This document shows, in pieces, positions 15,266 through 24,134 of a stretch of DNA of 36,514 bases. Under the pieces are notes generated by a model. It was not told the origin of the DNA. It did not search any database and saw only the letters and a program-made list of their open reading frames with translations. The stretch covers positions 1 to 36,514 of the forward strand of contig CAZXVW010000016.1 of assembly GCA_964644025.1 (NCBI GenBank), read 5' to 3'. A program made the position numbers and the translations under genes. How positions within the stretch are numbered: position 1 is the first letter of the stretch; the number at the start of each line of letters is the position of its first letter. The stretch comes from CAZXVW01 sp964644025 (GTDB taxonomy: Bacteria; Acidobacteriota; Terriglobia; Bryobacterales; Bryobacteraceae).

Positions 15266-16384
15266 GTGGTCAAGGTTCTGTTCATCTTCGGCACCCGGCC
15301 GGAAGCGATCAAGCTGTGCCCGGTGGTTCGGCACATGATGGGCCGCGGCGAGGAGTTCGCCGTCACGGTCTGTGTGACCGCGCAGCACCGGGAGATGCTC
15401 GACCAGGTGCTCGCCGCTTTCCGGGTCCAGCCCGACTACGACCTGGACCTGATGTTGCCCGCGCAGAGCCTGTTTCAAACCACCTCCCGGGTCCTGTCGG
15501 GCCTGGCGCCGGTGCTGGAAGATGCCCGGCCCGACATCGTTCTGGTACAAGGAGACACCACCACCACCCTGTGCGGGGCCCTCGCAGCTTTCTACCAGCG
15601 GATCCCGGTGGGCCACGTCGAGGCGGGCCTCCGTACCGGAGACCTGGGGCAACCGTTTCCGGAAGAGCTGAACCGGGTGCTGACCAGCCGCATGGCAACG
15701 CTGCACTTTGCCGCTACCGAATGGGCCGCGGATAACCTGCGCGCGGAAGGCGTCCCCAGGCGGCGGATCGCCGTGACCGGAAACACCAGTATTGACGGGG
15801 TTCTGCACGTGGTCCGTGAACTCGAAGCCGGCAGTCTGAGAGGAAAAGCCTGGCCGGAGCTGGACAACGGCAGGAAATTAGTCGTGGTGACGGCGCATCG
15901 CCGTGAAAGTTTCGGAGCCGGACTGGAGCGGATCTGCGCGGCTGTGGCACGGCTGGCCCGGCGGGACGACGTGCGGATTGTCTACCCCGTCCATCCGAAC
16001 CCACAGGTGCGGACGCCCGTTAGCCGGTGGCTCGCAGGACTTCCTAATGTTTCTCTCACAGAGCCGTTGGACTACGTGACTTTCATCGACCTGATGCGCC
16101 GCGCCTACCTGCTGCTGACCGACTCAGGCGGCATTCAGGAGGAAGGGCCTTCCCTCGGCAAGCCGGTGCTGGTGATGCGGGACAGGACCGAACGGCCCGA
16201 AGCAGTCAAAGCCGGGACAGCCATGCTGGTGGGCACCGATGAGGAGCGCATTTTTCGAACCGCGTGCACCTTGCTGGAGGACCCCAATCGATATGCTCGC
16301 ATGGCGCGCGTTCACAACCCATACGGCGATGGCCGCGCCAGCCACCGCATCGGTGACCTAATCCGCTCATACTTCGATAGATAG
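15266..16384 (+). CDS. wecB: UDP-N-acetylglucosamine 2-epimerase (non-hydrolysing)
   Basis: The 372-residue cytoplasmic enzyme interconverts UDP-GlcNAc and UDP-ManNAc, supplying ManNAc for surface polysaccharides. Motifs match the family: GTRPEAIKLCPV at residues 9-20, D97 in VQGDTTTT, E119 in GHVEAGLRTGD, E133 in PFPEELNR, a VTAHRRESFG histidine segment, and the UDP-binding LTDSGGIQEEGPSLG. The start is a GTG at 15266, two codons before the conserved beta strand, with no clear Shine-Dalgarno. A TTTAAT -10-like hexamer sits 14 nt before it, so the leader would be very short. No wecC-type dehydrogenase is adjacent, so the final sugar cannot be named. Confidence 0.94.
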   Translation: MVKVLFIFGTRPEAIKLCPVVRHMMGRGEEFAVTVCVTAQHREMLDQVLAAFRVQPDYDLDLMLPAQSLFQTTSRVLSGLAPVLEDARPDIVLVQGDTTTTLCGALAAFYQRIPVGHVEAGLRTGDLGQPFPEELNRVLTSRMATLHFAATEWAADNLRAEGVPRRRIAVTGNTSIDGVLHVVRELEAGSLRGKAWPELDNGRKLVVVTAHRRESFGAGLERICAAVARLARRDDVRIVYPVHPNPQVRTPVSRWLAGLPNVSLTEPLDYVTFIDLMRRAYLLLTDSGGIQEEGPSLGKPVLVMRDRTERPEAVKAGTAMLVGTDEERIFRTACTLLEDPNRYARMARVHNPYGDGRASHRIGDLIRSYFDR

Positions 16385-16455
16385 ACAGCCCGACCGGCCT
16401 CTAATGCAGCCCTAAGTCTTGGCCGGAGAGAACGGGACGCCGCTCCAACGCCCGG

Positions 16456-16461
16456 TATAAT
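16456..16461 (+). promoter_or_regulatory. Perfect -10 upstream of the AAA+ gene
   Basis: TATAAT matches consensus exactly. The expected start of transcription is near 16468. No -35 is evident. It gives the AAA+ gene its own promoter, separate from wecB, whose stop lies 71 nt upstream. Confidence 0.45.
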
Positions 16462-16499
16462 TTCGCCTGGGAGGGGTGATTACTGCAGCACAGGAACCC

Positions 16500-17639
16500 A
16501 TGATGAGACGTTCACCAACCGGGAAAGACAATCCGGACCGCTCCGGCGACCTGGCAGCCGCCCTGCGCCGCCGGGTAGTCGGTCAGCCGGCCGCCATCAG
16601 CGCGATCGTCCCTTATGTTCAGATGTATGAGGCCGATCTGGCGCCGGAAGGCAGGCCCGTCGGCGTTTTTCTGCTCCTGGGTCCGACCGGAACCGGCAAG
16701 ACGAGAACCGTGGAAGCCCTCGCCGAAGTGCTTCACGGCGGCGAGAAGAACCTGCTGAGAATCGATTGCGGGGAGTTCCAGATGGAGCATGAAGTGGCAA
16801 AACTGATTGGCGCACCGCCGGGCTATCTCGGGCACCGCGAAACACACCCGATGATCAGCCAGCAGAAGCTGAACGCCACCACCGGCGAATTCAGCAACTT
16901 GTCCATTGTTCTGTTTGACGAGATCGAAAAGGCGGCCCCGTCACTGCGCCGGCTTCTGTTGGGCGTGCTGGACAAGGCAATCCTCCACCTGGGCGATAAC
17001 ACGGTGGTCAACTTTGAAAACAGCCTGATCTTTCTGACCAGCAATCTGGGCGCTCGGGACATGCACCGTCTCATTCGTCCCGATTTCGGTTACCAGTCGG
17101 TGGTTGGTGGACCTACCAGCGATGTCAGCGCCAGGCTGGAGAAGATCGGCGTTCACGCCGTGCGGCGCCGCTTCTCGCCGGAGTTCGTCAACCGGATTGA
17201 CGCCATTATCACTTACGAGCCGTTGGGCCAGGAATCTCTCCGCTCGATTCTCAGCCAGCACATCGAGGAACTGCAGGAACACATCTACCGGCGCCGCGGC
17301 GAGGCGGCCTTCGAACTGGAAGTCACCCCGGACAGCCGCGATTACTTGCTCCGCTTAGGGACCAGCCCGGAATTCGGCGCCCGTGAGCTGAAACGCACCA
17401 TCCACCGCTGCCTGACGCAGCCCCTCGCCGCCAAGGTGGCCAATGGCGAGATCCCGGCTGGTTCGAAAGTCCGGGTTGCCTTGAGCCCGGAGGGCGACCG
17501 CCTGGAGATCGTTCCCGAACCAGCGGCCGCGGTTGTCTCCGACGGCAGGGAACCGGTGCGCCACAGGCACGGAAACAGGGATATCGAACTTTCCTGGACA
17601 GGGGGACAGCCGGATGGAACTCTGCGCCTCTCGGCCTGA
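16500..17639 (+). CDS. Stand-alone ClpB-D2-like AAA+ ATPase
   Basis: The 379-residue protein corresponds to just the second ATPase ring (D2) of ClpA/ClpB/ClpC. It has Walker A GPTGTGKT (61-68), an aromatic pore loop with Y109 in GAPPGYLG, Walker B VLFDE (137-141), sensor-1 N182, an arginine finger in RRRF (about 224), sensor-2 R295 in GARELKR, and the C-terminal small domain. The N-domain, first ring and coiled-coil M domain are absent, and I see no ClpP-binding IGF/IGL loop. It is therefore probably an unfoldase or remodeller with an unknown adaptor. The tail beyond residue 340 is low-complexity and charged. ATG 16500 has AGGA just upstream; a GTG at 16476 is also in frame. Confidence 0.85.
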   Translation: MMRRSPTGKDNPDRSGDLAAALRRRVVGQPAAISAIVPYVQMYEADLAPEGRPVGVFLLLGPTGTGKTRTVEALAEVLHGGEKNLLRIDCGEFQMEHEVAKLIGAPPGYLGHRETHPMISQQKLNATTGEFSNLSIVLFDEIEKAAPSLRRLLLGVLDKAILHLGDNTVVNFENSLIFLTSNLGARDMHRLIRPDFGYQSVVGGPTSDVSARLEKIGVHAVRRRFSPEFVNRIDAIITYEPLGQESLRSILSQHIEELQEHIYRRRGEAAFELEVTPDSRDYLLRLGTSPEFGARELKRTIHRCLTQPLAAKVANGEIPAGSKVRVALSPEGDRLEIVPEPAAAVVSDGREPVRHRHGNRDIELSWTGGQPDGTLRLSA

Positions 17640-17642
17640 GAC

Positions 17643-18836
17643 TCAGCCTCCGCTCTCCCCCGGATTGCTCTTTGCAGTTACGGGCTGGTAGCTGATCGTC
17701 TCGCACACGCTGACGTTCTCGCTGGTGAAGACTTCCAAGCGGAACCGAACGTTATCGGAAGCGCGGCGATAGATGACGCTGCCGTTACGAAGGTAGCCGG
17801 CGTCAAGTGCGACGCTCTTCTGTTTGCTGTTCTCGGTGATCACGAGCACGCCGCGTTGGGCCTTTTGAATCACCGGAGAGGCGCGGTCCCAACGGACATG
17901 GATACTTCCGGCCGAAGGCGTGGCGCTCAGGCTCAATCTGTACGGGTCCTGCCTTGGGGTGGCCGTGATCTTGGACTGGACGCTCAGCGCCACCTGGAAG
18001 CCCAACACCGTGCCGAGCAGCAAGAAGATGAACGACAACGGAACCCAGACCCAGCCGCCGCGCAGGCGCAGGGAGCGTGCGCGCGGCGAAACCGGCTCCT
18101 GATTCGCCGGATCCGGCGGTGACTCCCGCCTTTCAGCGGGCCCGGGATCACCAAGCCCGAGAATGCTGCCGCCCGGGGAAAATCCTTCCCTCCCGGCATC
18201 AGAAGAGCCATGGCTGGCATGCTCGCTGGAACTCGGAGGGAAGGACTCATGTCTCTCACCACCGCCCAGCTCCGCCCGCCGGAAGGGGAATTCCCGATAG
18301 GAAGATTCGCTCCGGATGACCCCTTCTTCCCGGAAGAAGAATCCCGCCACCGAGGCACGAGTGGCGAACGGTTTGACGAGGAGCGCGATGGCAGTCTCCT
18401 CAGGGAAATATTTGTCCAGTAATTCCACGTCCTCCGGGGAAAGCGACAGGCCCTCTCGGGTGTGGCTCCGGTAAAAGCCGACCGCCCGCAAGCGCCGGCC
18501 CGGCGCCGCCTTCCAGCGCTCCAAGGCTTTGGCAAACCGGTCCCGATCCTCCTCGCCAATGACGTAGGATGGCCCGCTGGCATGCGTTGACAGCACCGGC
18601 TCGAAGTCTTCGATCCGGACTTCCAGCCGCTTGCCCTTCTCGGCGGTTCCGAGCAGAATGCCGCCTATCTCCAGGCCGCGTCGCGGCACGGCGCCGAATC
18701 CCCGCATGACCTCCGAGCCCAGCCGTTCGACAACGTCGAAGTCGATCTGAATCGAAACCGGCTTACCCGGAACTTCCCAGGTGTAGGCTTGCTTGGGACG
18801 GGAAGCTTTTTCACTGGTGAATTCCGTCATCTCCAT
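17643..18836 (-). CDS. JAMM/MPN-like domain membrane protein
   Basis: The 397-residue protein has an N-terminal MPN (JAB1/Mov34) domain at about residues 45-175, a proline/serine-rich linker (195-255), one membrane helix (262-285) and a beta-rich C-terminal domain (300-385). The JAMM metalloprotease pattern is largely kept: E56 in LEIGGILLG, H125, S133 and D136 in SHTREGLSLSPED. The first zinc histidine of HxH is R123 (YRSHT), so the site may be inactive or altered. Basic residues before the helix put the MPN domain in the cytoplasm and the C-terminus outside. ATG 18836 has GAGG 5 nt upstream. It converges with the AAA+ gene across 3 nt. Function is unknown. Confidence 0.7.
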   Translation of the reverse strand: MEMTEFTSEKASRPKQAYTWEVPGKPVSIQIDFDVVERLGSEVMRGFGAVPRRGLEIGGILLGTAEKGKRLEVRIEDFEPVLSTHASGPSYVIGEEDRDRFAKALERWKAAPGRRLRAVGFYRSHTREGLSLSPEDVELLDKYFPEETAIALLVKPFATRASVAGFFFREEGVIRSESSYREFPFRRAELGGGERHESFPPSSSEHASHGSSDAGREGFSPGGSILGLGDPGPAERRESPPDPANQEPVSPRARSLRLRGGWVWVPLSFIFLLLGTVLGFQVALSVQSKITATPRQDPYRLSLSATPSAGSIHVRWDRASPVIQKAQRGVLVITENSKQKSVALDAGYLRNGSVIYRRASDNVRFRLEVFTSENVSVCETISYQPVTAKSNPGESGG

Positions 18837-18952
18837 GCTGCCCTCGCGGCCGCCAGTGCGCGCGGAGACCACCGGCCCTGCGCGCAACGCCAGTCACCTT
18901 CTCTATCGGTAGATACCTCGAAATCATTTAGATACGGCATACTGGGAGGTAG

Positions 18953-19804
18953 ATGGCGGGAACGCTTTACCTGGTGGCGACGCCGATCGGAAACCTGGAA
19001 GACATCACGTTTCGTGCCGTTCGCATCCTCGGAGAAGTTGATCTGATTGCTTGCGAGGACACGCGGCAAACCCGCAAGCTGCTGGAGCATCTTGGCATCC
19101 GCAAACCGCTGATCAGCTATCACGAGCACAACGAGGCGGCCCGGACCCCGGAACTGGTAAACAAGCTCGAACACGGCGCCGATATCGCGCTGGTCTCCGA
19201 CGCCGGCACCCCGCTGGTCTCCGATCCCGGCTACCTGCTGGTGAAGGCCGCCGTGGAAAACGGCATCCCGGTGGAGCCTGTTCCCGGAGCCTCGGCTGTT
19301 CTGACCGCCCTGGCGGCATCCGGCCTGCCCACCGATTCCTTCCACTTCGCCGGTTTTCTTCCCCCGCGAGGTTCACGTCGTCGGCAGGCTCTCGATCAAA
19401 TCCGGGAGATGAAGACCACCGTTATTGTTTACGAGGCGCCCCACCGCATTCTCAAGACGCTGGACGATCTGCGCGAGACGCTCGGAGACCGCCCGATCGT
19501 CGCCGCCCGCGAGATGACCAAGCGGCACGAGGAATTTCTCCGGGGAACCGCCGCGAGCATCCGGGATGCGTTGGCCGGCCGAGGCCCGGTAAAGGGAGAA
19601 TTCACCGTACTGATCGGCAAACCCGGCTCGAGCGCCCCGCAGATGCCCGATGCCGGCACGATCCGGGCGACAGTGGAGAGCAGGCTCCGGGACGGCGTGG
19701 CCAGAATGGAAGCGATCAAGTCAGCCGCCAGAGATCTCGGGATCTCCAAGCGGGCAGTTTACCAGGTTCTGCACGAAGAGGCCGGCGCCGGGCGGCAACA
19801 CTGA
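18953..19804 (+). CDS. rsmI: 16S rRNA cytidine-1402 2'-O-methyltransferase RsmI
   Basis: The 283-residue cytoplasmic enzyme 2'-O-methylates C1402 in the 16S rRNA decoding centre using S-adenosylmethionine. The tetrapyrrole-methylase fold is clear: LYLVATPIGNLEDIT at the N-terminus, ACEDTRQTRKLL near residue 34, SYHEHNE, the SAM-binding SDAGTPLVSDPG around 82-93, PVPGASAVLTALAASGLP, and FLPPRGSRRR with YEAPHRIL. A GGGAGG lies 3 nt before the ATG. The C-terminal extension (about 230-283) contains a small HTH-like segment, SAARDLGISKRAVYQVLH, as in other RsmI proteins. It is single, with the permease gene converging on it. Confidence 0.95.
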   Translation: MAGTLYLVATPIGNLEDITFRAVRILGEVDLIACEDTRQTRKLLEHLGIRKPLISYHEHNEAARTPELVNKLEHGADIALVSDAGTPLVSDPGYLLVKAAVENGIPVEPVPGASAVLTALAASGLPTDSFHFAGFLPPRGSRRRQALDQIREMKTTVIVYEAPHRILKTLDDLRETLGDRPIVAAREMTKRHEEFLRGTAASIRDALAGRGPVKGEFTVLIGKPGSSAPQMPDAGTIRATVESRLRDGVARMEAIKSAARDLGISKRAVYQVLHEEAGAGRQH

Positions 19805-19841
19805 CGGTCTGGATCGCTCTCCACCGCGCCATCAAGCCCGG

Positions 19842-21149
19842 TCAAGCGTTCCCGAGCAGGAAGAAGCGGGCCAGAAACAGCGCCGTCATCGCGTAAACCA
19901 ACCAGGGAACCCGCCGCGCCTCCCCCCGCAGCACGCGCAGCAGCGTGTGGACAGTGAAACCGAATGCCAGGCCGTTGGCAATGCTGAAGGTCAGCGGGAT
20001 GGTAATCATGGTCAGGAAAGCCGGGATGGCGACCACAGGCTCATTCCAGTCGATTTCGCCGGCGTGGGAAATCATCAGGGAACCTACCAGGATCAGCACC
20101 GGCGCCGTGGCGGCGGCCGGGATGGCGCCAGCCAGCGGCGCGAGGAACAGCGCGGCGACGAAAAGAATCCCGGTGACAATGGCCGTGACGCCGGAGCGGC
20201 CTCCGGCCACTACTCCCGCCGCGCTCTCGATGTAACTGACCACGGTCGAAGTGCCGGCCAGCGAACCGACCACGGTCGCCGAGGCGTCGGCGAACAGGAT
20301 CTTGTTGACCCGTGGGATATGACCGACTTCATCGAACAGCCCGGCTTTCTTGCCCACGGCGACCAGGGTGCCGATGTCGTCGAAGAGGTTGACGAACAGA
20401 AACACCAGCACGATCTCCACCAGGTCAACCTTCAATACGCCGCCGATGTCGAGCCGGAAGGCGGTTGCGGTGATATCGGAAATGCTGTAGCTTTGCGGCT
20501 TCCAGCGAACCAACCCGAAGGCCGCGCCGACGGCCGTGGTCATCAGGATCCCGATCAGCATGGCGGCCCGTACGCGCCGCACCAGCAGGGCCGCCGTCAG
20601 CACCAGCCCGAACAGCGCCAGCAACGTCATGGGCTGGCGAAGGTCACCCATGGCCACCTTCGTGGCTGAGTCGCTGACCACCACCCCGGCGTTCGTCAGG
20701 CCGATGAAGGCGATGAACAGCCCGATGCCAACGGCCACGGCGGCGTAGAGTTCGGTCGGAATCGAGTACAGGATCATTTCCCGGATCCCTCCGGCTGTCA
20801 GCAGGAAAAAGACCACTCCGGAGAGAAAGACCGCGCCAAGCGCCACTTCCCAGGACAGGCCCCGGGCCACCACCACCGCGTACGTGAAGTAGGCGTTCAA
20901 ACCCATTCCGGGAGCCAGGGCGATCGGGTAACGGGCCAGCACGCCCATCAAGATGCTGCCGAAGGCCGCCGAAACGCAGGTGGCCGCCAGCACCGGCGTG
21001 AACGGCATACCCGCCTGCGCCAGAATGGATGGGTTCACAAAAATGATGTAGGCCATGGTGAGAAACGTAGTGAACCCGGCCAGAATCTCGGTTCGCCAGT
21101 TGGTGCCAAGCCGTTCGAACTCGAAGTAGTGCTCCAGGCGTTCCCGCAT
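19842..21149 (-). CDS. AzgA-type purine permease (NCS2 family)
   Basis: The 435-residue polytopic inner-membrane transporter has about 12-14 hydrophobic segments. It shows signatures of the AzgA branch of NCS2 purine transporters: an N-terminal GTNWRTEILAGFTTFLTMAYI, then FVNPSILAQAG, APGMGLNAYF, and the middle DLVEIVLVFLFVNLFDDIGTLV, followed by ADASATVVGSLAGTSTVVSYIESA. The family takes up adenine, guanine or hypoxanthine with protons. The ATG at 21149 starts the natural N-terminus; a GTG at 21158 with AGGA 4 nt upstream is an alternative. A GATAAT lies directly upstream, which may be its -10. The gene is divergent from the secreted protein at 21228. The exact purine cannot be told. Confidence 0.93.
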   Translation of the reverse strand: MRERLEHYFEFERLGTNWRTEILAGFTTFLTMAYIIFVNPSILAQAGMPFTPVLAATCVSAAFGSILMGVLARYPIALAPGMGLNAYFTYAVVVARGLSWEVALGAVFLSGVVFFLLTAGGIREMILYSIPTELYAAVAVGIGLFIAFIGLTNAGVVVSDSATKVAMGDLRQPMTLLALFGLVLTAALLVRRVRAAMLIGILMTTAVGAAFGLVRWKPQSYSISDITATAFRLDIGGVLKVDLVEIVLVFLFVNLFDDIGTLVAVGKKAGLFDEVGHIPRVNKILFADASATVVGSLAGTSTVVSYIESAAGVVAGGRSGVTAIVTGILFVAALFLAPLAGAIPAAATAPVLILVGSLMISHAGEIDWNEPVVAIPAFLTMITIPLTFSIANGLAFGFTVHTLLRVLRGEARRVPWLVYAMTALFLARFFLLGNA

Positions 21150-21227
21150 CGTTTCCACATTATCCTGTAACAGTCCGGCCTTGGCCAACGCGCCGGACCG
21201 GTACAAAATAGGAAACGGGAGGACAAG

Positions 21228-22334
21228 GTGCCCCACCTCCGTGATGCTAGGTGGCCGGCCGGCGTGATGGGCTTGCTGGTGATCTGCGCCTTCGCTGTCA
21301 CTGGGGAGCAGCGGGGACCGCTGCAGGTCAGGCCCCGGCCGGCCAGAGACGAGGCTCAGGCAGGGGGCCGGCCGGTGCCCGAAACACCGGGGGCGGCGGC
21401 CGGGCAAGACAAGCGTACCGGCGCACCCGCCTGTCCGCCGGGCTACATCCTCAAGCCAGCCCCCCGTGGCGAGGAAAGGCCTCCGCGTCTCCGGCGCGGG
21501 AAACCGCAGACTCGGGACGAAGCCGAACCGGAACCGGCGCTGGAGTGCGTCCAGGTCGAGGCGCTTTCCCCCAGCCCGGACAGGGTCAGCGGGGACCTCC
21601 GGCGTGATCTGGATCCACTGCTCACCCGGGTGCGCGGCAACACTTACGCTTTCGCTCGAACCCTGCCCGACTTTACCTGCGAGCAGTGGACCGAACGCGA
21701 GTTCAGCCAAACCACCCCGGCGCGCTGGGTCCGGGAAGACCGGATCACCGCCGAGGTCTTTTACGTGGACGGCAAGGAAGAGTACCGGAACTTCCGCCGC
21801 AACGGAAAGAAAATGGAAGCGCCCCCGGAGAGAACCGGCACGTGGTCAACCGGCGAGTTCGGCACGCTCTTGCTGGATTTGTTCTCCCCGGCCACCCAGG
21901 CGAAGTTCCGTTACCGCCGGGAATCGGAAATCGATGGGGTGAAAGCAAAGGTCTACGACTACATGGTGGAGCAGGAGAACTCTCACTGGCGCGTGGACTA
22001 CGAGGGCCGTTTTCTCTATCCGGCCTACGAAGGTTCGCTTTGGGTTGACCCGGAGAGCTTCCGGGTGCTGCGCGTGGAAATGTCGGCCCGGAACATCCCC
22101 CCGGACTACCCGCTGGATGTGATCGAGATGGCGATCGACTATGGCCCCGTCGAGATCGGCGGTAAGCAGTACCTGCTCGCCACGCACGCGGCGAATCTCT
22201 CCTGCCAGCGGGGCACGCCTTTTTGCAACCGCAACGAAATCCGCTTCCGCAACTATCGCAAGTTCACGGTAGAGTCGAGGATCACCGCCACGGATTCCCC
22301 CGCCCCTGCCGGGGGACAGCCGCCGCCCCGGTAA
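21228..22334 (+). CDS. Secreted lineage-type protein of unknown function
   Basis: The 368-residue protein begins with a signal-peptide-like segment (hydrophobic residues 12-26), then a low-complexity proline/arginine-rich region to about residue 115. A conserved domain starts at TYAFARTLPDFTCEQWTER. This 'LPDFTC' domain is one I associate with many acidobacterial secreted proteins without known function. The body is beta-rich, resembling an outer-membrane lipoprotein-sorting or LolA-like sheet (WRVDYEGRFLYPAYEGSLWV, then FRVLRVEMSARNIP). The start is a GTG with a strong GGAGG 5 nt upstream. Two cysteines near residue 319 may form a disulfide. The role is unknown; the fold comparison is only an impression. 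Confidence 0.7.
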   Translation: MPHLRDARWPAGVMGLLVICAFAVTGEQRGPLQVRPRPARDEAQAGGRPVPETPGAAAGQDKRTGAPACPPGYILKPAPRGEERPPRLRRGKPQTRDEAEPEPALECVQVEALSPSPDRVSGDLRRDLDPLLTRVRGNTYAFARTLPDFTCEQWTEREFSQTTPARWVREDRITAEVFYVDGKEEYRNFRRNGKKMEAPPERTGTWSTGEFGTLLLDLFSPATQAKFRYRRESEIDGVKAKVYDYMVEQENSHWRVDYEGRFLYPAYEGSLWVDPESFRVLRVEMSARNIPPDYPLDVIEMAIDYGPVEIGGKQYLLATHAANLSCQRGTPFCNRNEIRFRNYRKFTVESRITATDSPAPAGGQPPPR

Positions 22335-22466
22335 GGAGAAAACTGAGAAGCAAGACTATGCTGCCGTGTCTGGACTTGTCCGCAGCGGCCAAGAGGCGAT
22401 AGGCTGGCGGGAGTGTGGTGAGCAAGTTTCAGTCTGTCAAGAAAGTGATAGTAAAAGGGTGAACCC

Positions 22467-23996
22467 ATGAAACGTGTGATTTGGATAACGGCAATCTTAT
22501 TGGTTTCGGCATCGTTGGGTCTGGAGGCGGCGGTGACGTTGCCGCGGCTGATCTCCGACCACATGATGCTCCAGCAGGGTGCTCCGGTCCGCATTTGGGG
22601 CAAGGCGAATCCCGGCGAGGCCGTCACGGTGAGCTTCCGCAGCCAGAAGGCAACGACCCGCGCGAACGGCGAAGGCCGCTGGGAGGTTTTTCTGCGGCCG
22701 ATGAAGCCGGCGGCGCCGGCCGCGCTCCGCGTCGAGGCCGACAATACGATTACCGTGCGGGACGTACTGGTGGGAGAAGTCTGGGTGGCTTCAGGCCAGT
22801 CCAACATGGTTTTCCCGGTCCAGCGCGGCGACCGCGCGGCCGAGGAGATCGCGGCGGCGAAGTACCCGCAAATCCGGCTGTTCAAGGTCGCTCTGAAAAC
22901 CGCGGAGGAGCCACTGGAGGATGTCGAGGGCGAGTGGAAAGTTTGCAGCCCGGAAACCGTCGGCGATTTTTCTGCCGCGGGCTATTTCTTCGCCCGGCAC
23001 CTGCACCGGACCCTGGGCGTACCGGTGGGCGTGATCCAGTCGGCCTGGGGCGGGACCCCAGCCGAAGCCTGGACCAGCAGAGAGGCCCTGAAGGCCGAGC
23101 CGGGGCTGCGCGTGTTGCTGGATGAGTGGGACCAGGTCCTGGAAGACTACCCGGCGGCGAAGATCCGTTACGAGGAGGCTCTGCGTGCCTGGCAAGAAAA
23201 AGCCAAGACGGCGAAGGCCGCCGGACGGCAGCCCCCGCGGCGCCCCCGCGCGCCGGTGGGGCCTGGCCACCAACACGCGCCGGCCGTTCTTTATAACGCG
23301 ATGATCGCGCCGCTGACGCCTTACGCCATTCGCGGGGCGATCTGGTATCAGGGTGAAAACAACGCCAGCCGTGGCCAGGGCTACCTGTACCGGCGCCTGT
23401 TCCAGACCATGATCCTCGACTGGCGCGCCCGCTGGGCCGAGGGCGGCTTCCCATTCTTGTTCGTGCAACTGGCCAACTACGGCAGGACCCGGGAAGGCGG
23501 CCAGTGGCCGTTGCTACGCGAGGCGCAGGCCATGGCGCTCCAGTTGCGCAACACGGGCATGGCGGTCACCATCGATATCGGCAACTCGACCAACATCCAT
23601 CCAACCAACAAGCAGGACGTCGGCAAGCGCCTTGCTCTTTGGGCGCTCGGCGAAACCTACGGCAGGAAACTGGTCTACTCGGGGCCGCTTTACCGGCAGA
23701 TGACGCGGGAAGACGGCAAGATCCGGCTCTGGTTCGACCATGTCGGCGGCGGATTGAAAGCCGAGGGCGGAACGCTCAAGGGCTTCGTGATCGCCGGCCC
23801 GGACCGGATTTTCCGTCCGGCCACGGCCGTCATCGACGGCGCCACCGTCGTGGTTTCCGCCCCCGCAGTGCCCCATCCGGCGGCGGTGCGCTACGCCTGG
23901 GCCGATGACCCGCCGAACACGCTGCGCAACGCGGAGGGTCTGCCTGCTTCCCCGTTCCGGACGGATAACTGGCGAAGCGCCCAGATGCCGAAATAG
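22467..23996 (+). CDS. Sialate O-acetylesterase-type SGNH hydrolase
   Basis: The 509-residue secreted esterase has a signal peptide (residues 1-21) and a beta-sandwich N-terminal domain before the catalytic domain. The catalytic serine is S112 in ASGQSNM, the second block is SAWGGTPAEAW, and WYQGENNAS forms the third. A late NIHPTNKQDVGKRLA segment supplies the Asp/His region. The family removes O-acetyl groups from sialic acid or plant polysaccharides such as acetylated xylan and pectin. In a soil-type heterotroph, polysaccharide deacetylation is the likelier use. The start has AAAAGGGTG 5 nt upstream. No other lyase or glycosidase is next to it, so the substrate remains open. Confidence 0.9.
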   Translation: MKRVIWITAILLVSASLGLEAAVTLPRLISDHMMLQQGAPVRIWGKANPGEAVTVSFRSQKATTRANGEGRWEVFLRPMKPAAPAALRVEADNTITVRDVLVGEVWVASGQSNMVFPVQRGDRAAEEIAAAKYPQIRLFKVALKTAEEPLEDVEGEWKVCSPETVGDFSAAGYFFARHLHRTLGVPVGVIQSAWGGTPAEAWTSREALKAEPGLRVLLDEWDQVLEDYPAAKIRYEEALRAWQEKAKTAKAAGRQPPRRPRAPVGPGHQHAPAVLYNAMIAPLTPYAIRGAIWYQGENNASRGQGYLYRRLFQTMILDWRARWAEGGFPFLFVQLANYGRTREGGQWPLLREAQAMALQLRNTGMAVTIDIGNSTNIHPTNKQDVGKRLALWALGETYGRKLVYSGPLYRQMTREDGKIRLWFDHVGGGLKAEGGTLKGFVIAGPDRIFRPATAVIDGATVVVSAPAVPHPAAVRYAWADDPPNTLRNAEGLPASPFRTDNWRSAQMPK

Positions 23997-24134
23997 GCCG
24001 CGTCTCCGCGCCGGGTGAGACAACGACACCCGCGGGCAAAGGTACGGGCCCAAAGACGCTGGAGAAATTTACGGGGACCAAGATCCTGCCACCAGCCGGC
24101 CGGCTCGCCCGTAGTACACTTAGGGTTGCGGTCC

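Noticed and set aside
16500..17639. Truncated pseudogene of clpB or clpA
   Set aside because: It has its own -10, start region, complete ATPase motor and a tail not derived from Clp; no remnant of an upstream D1 ring is visible before 16476.
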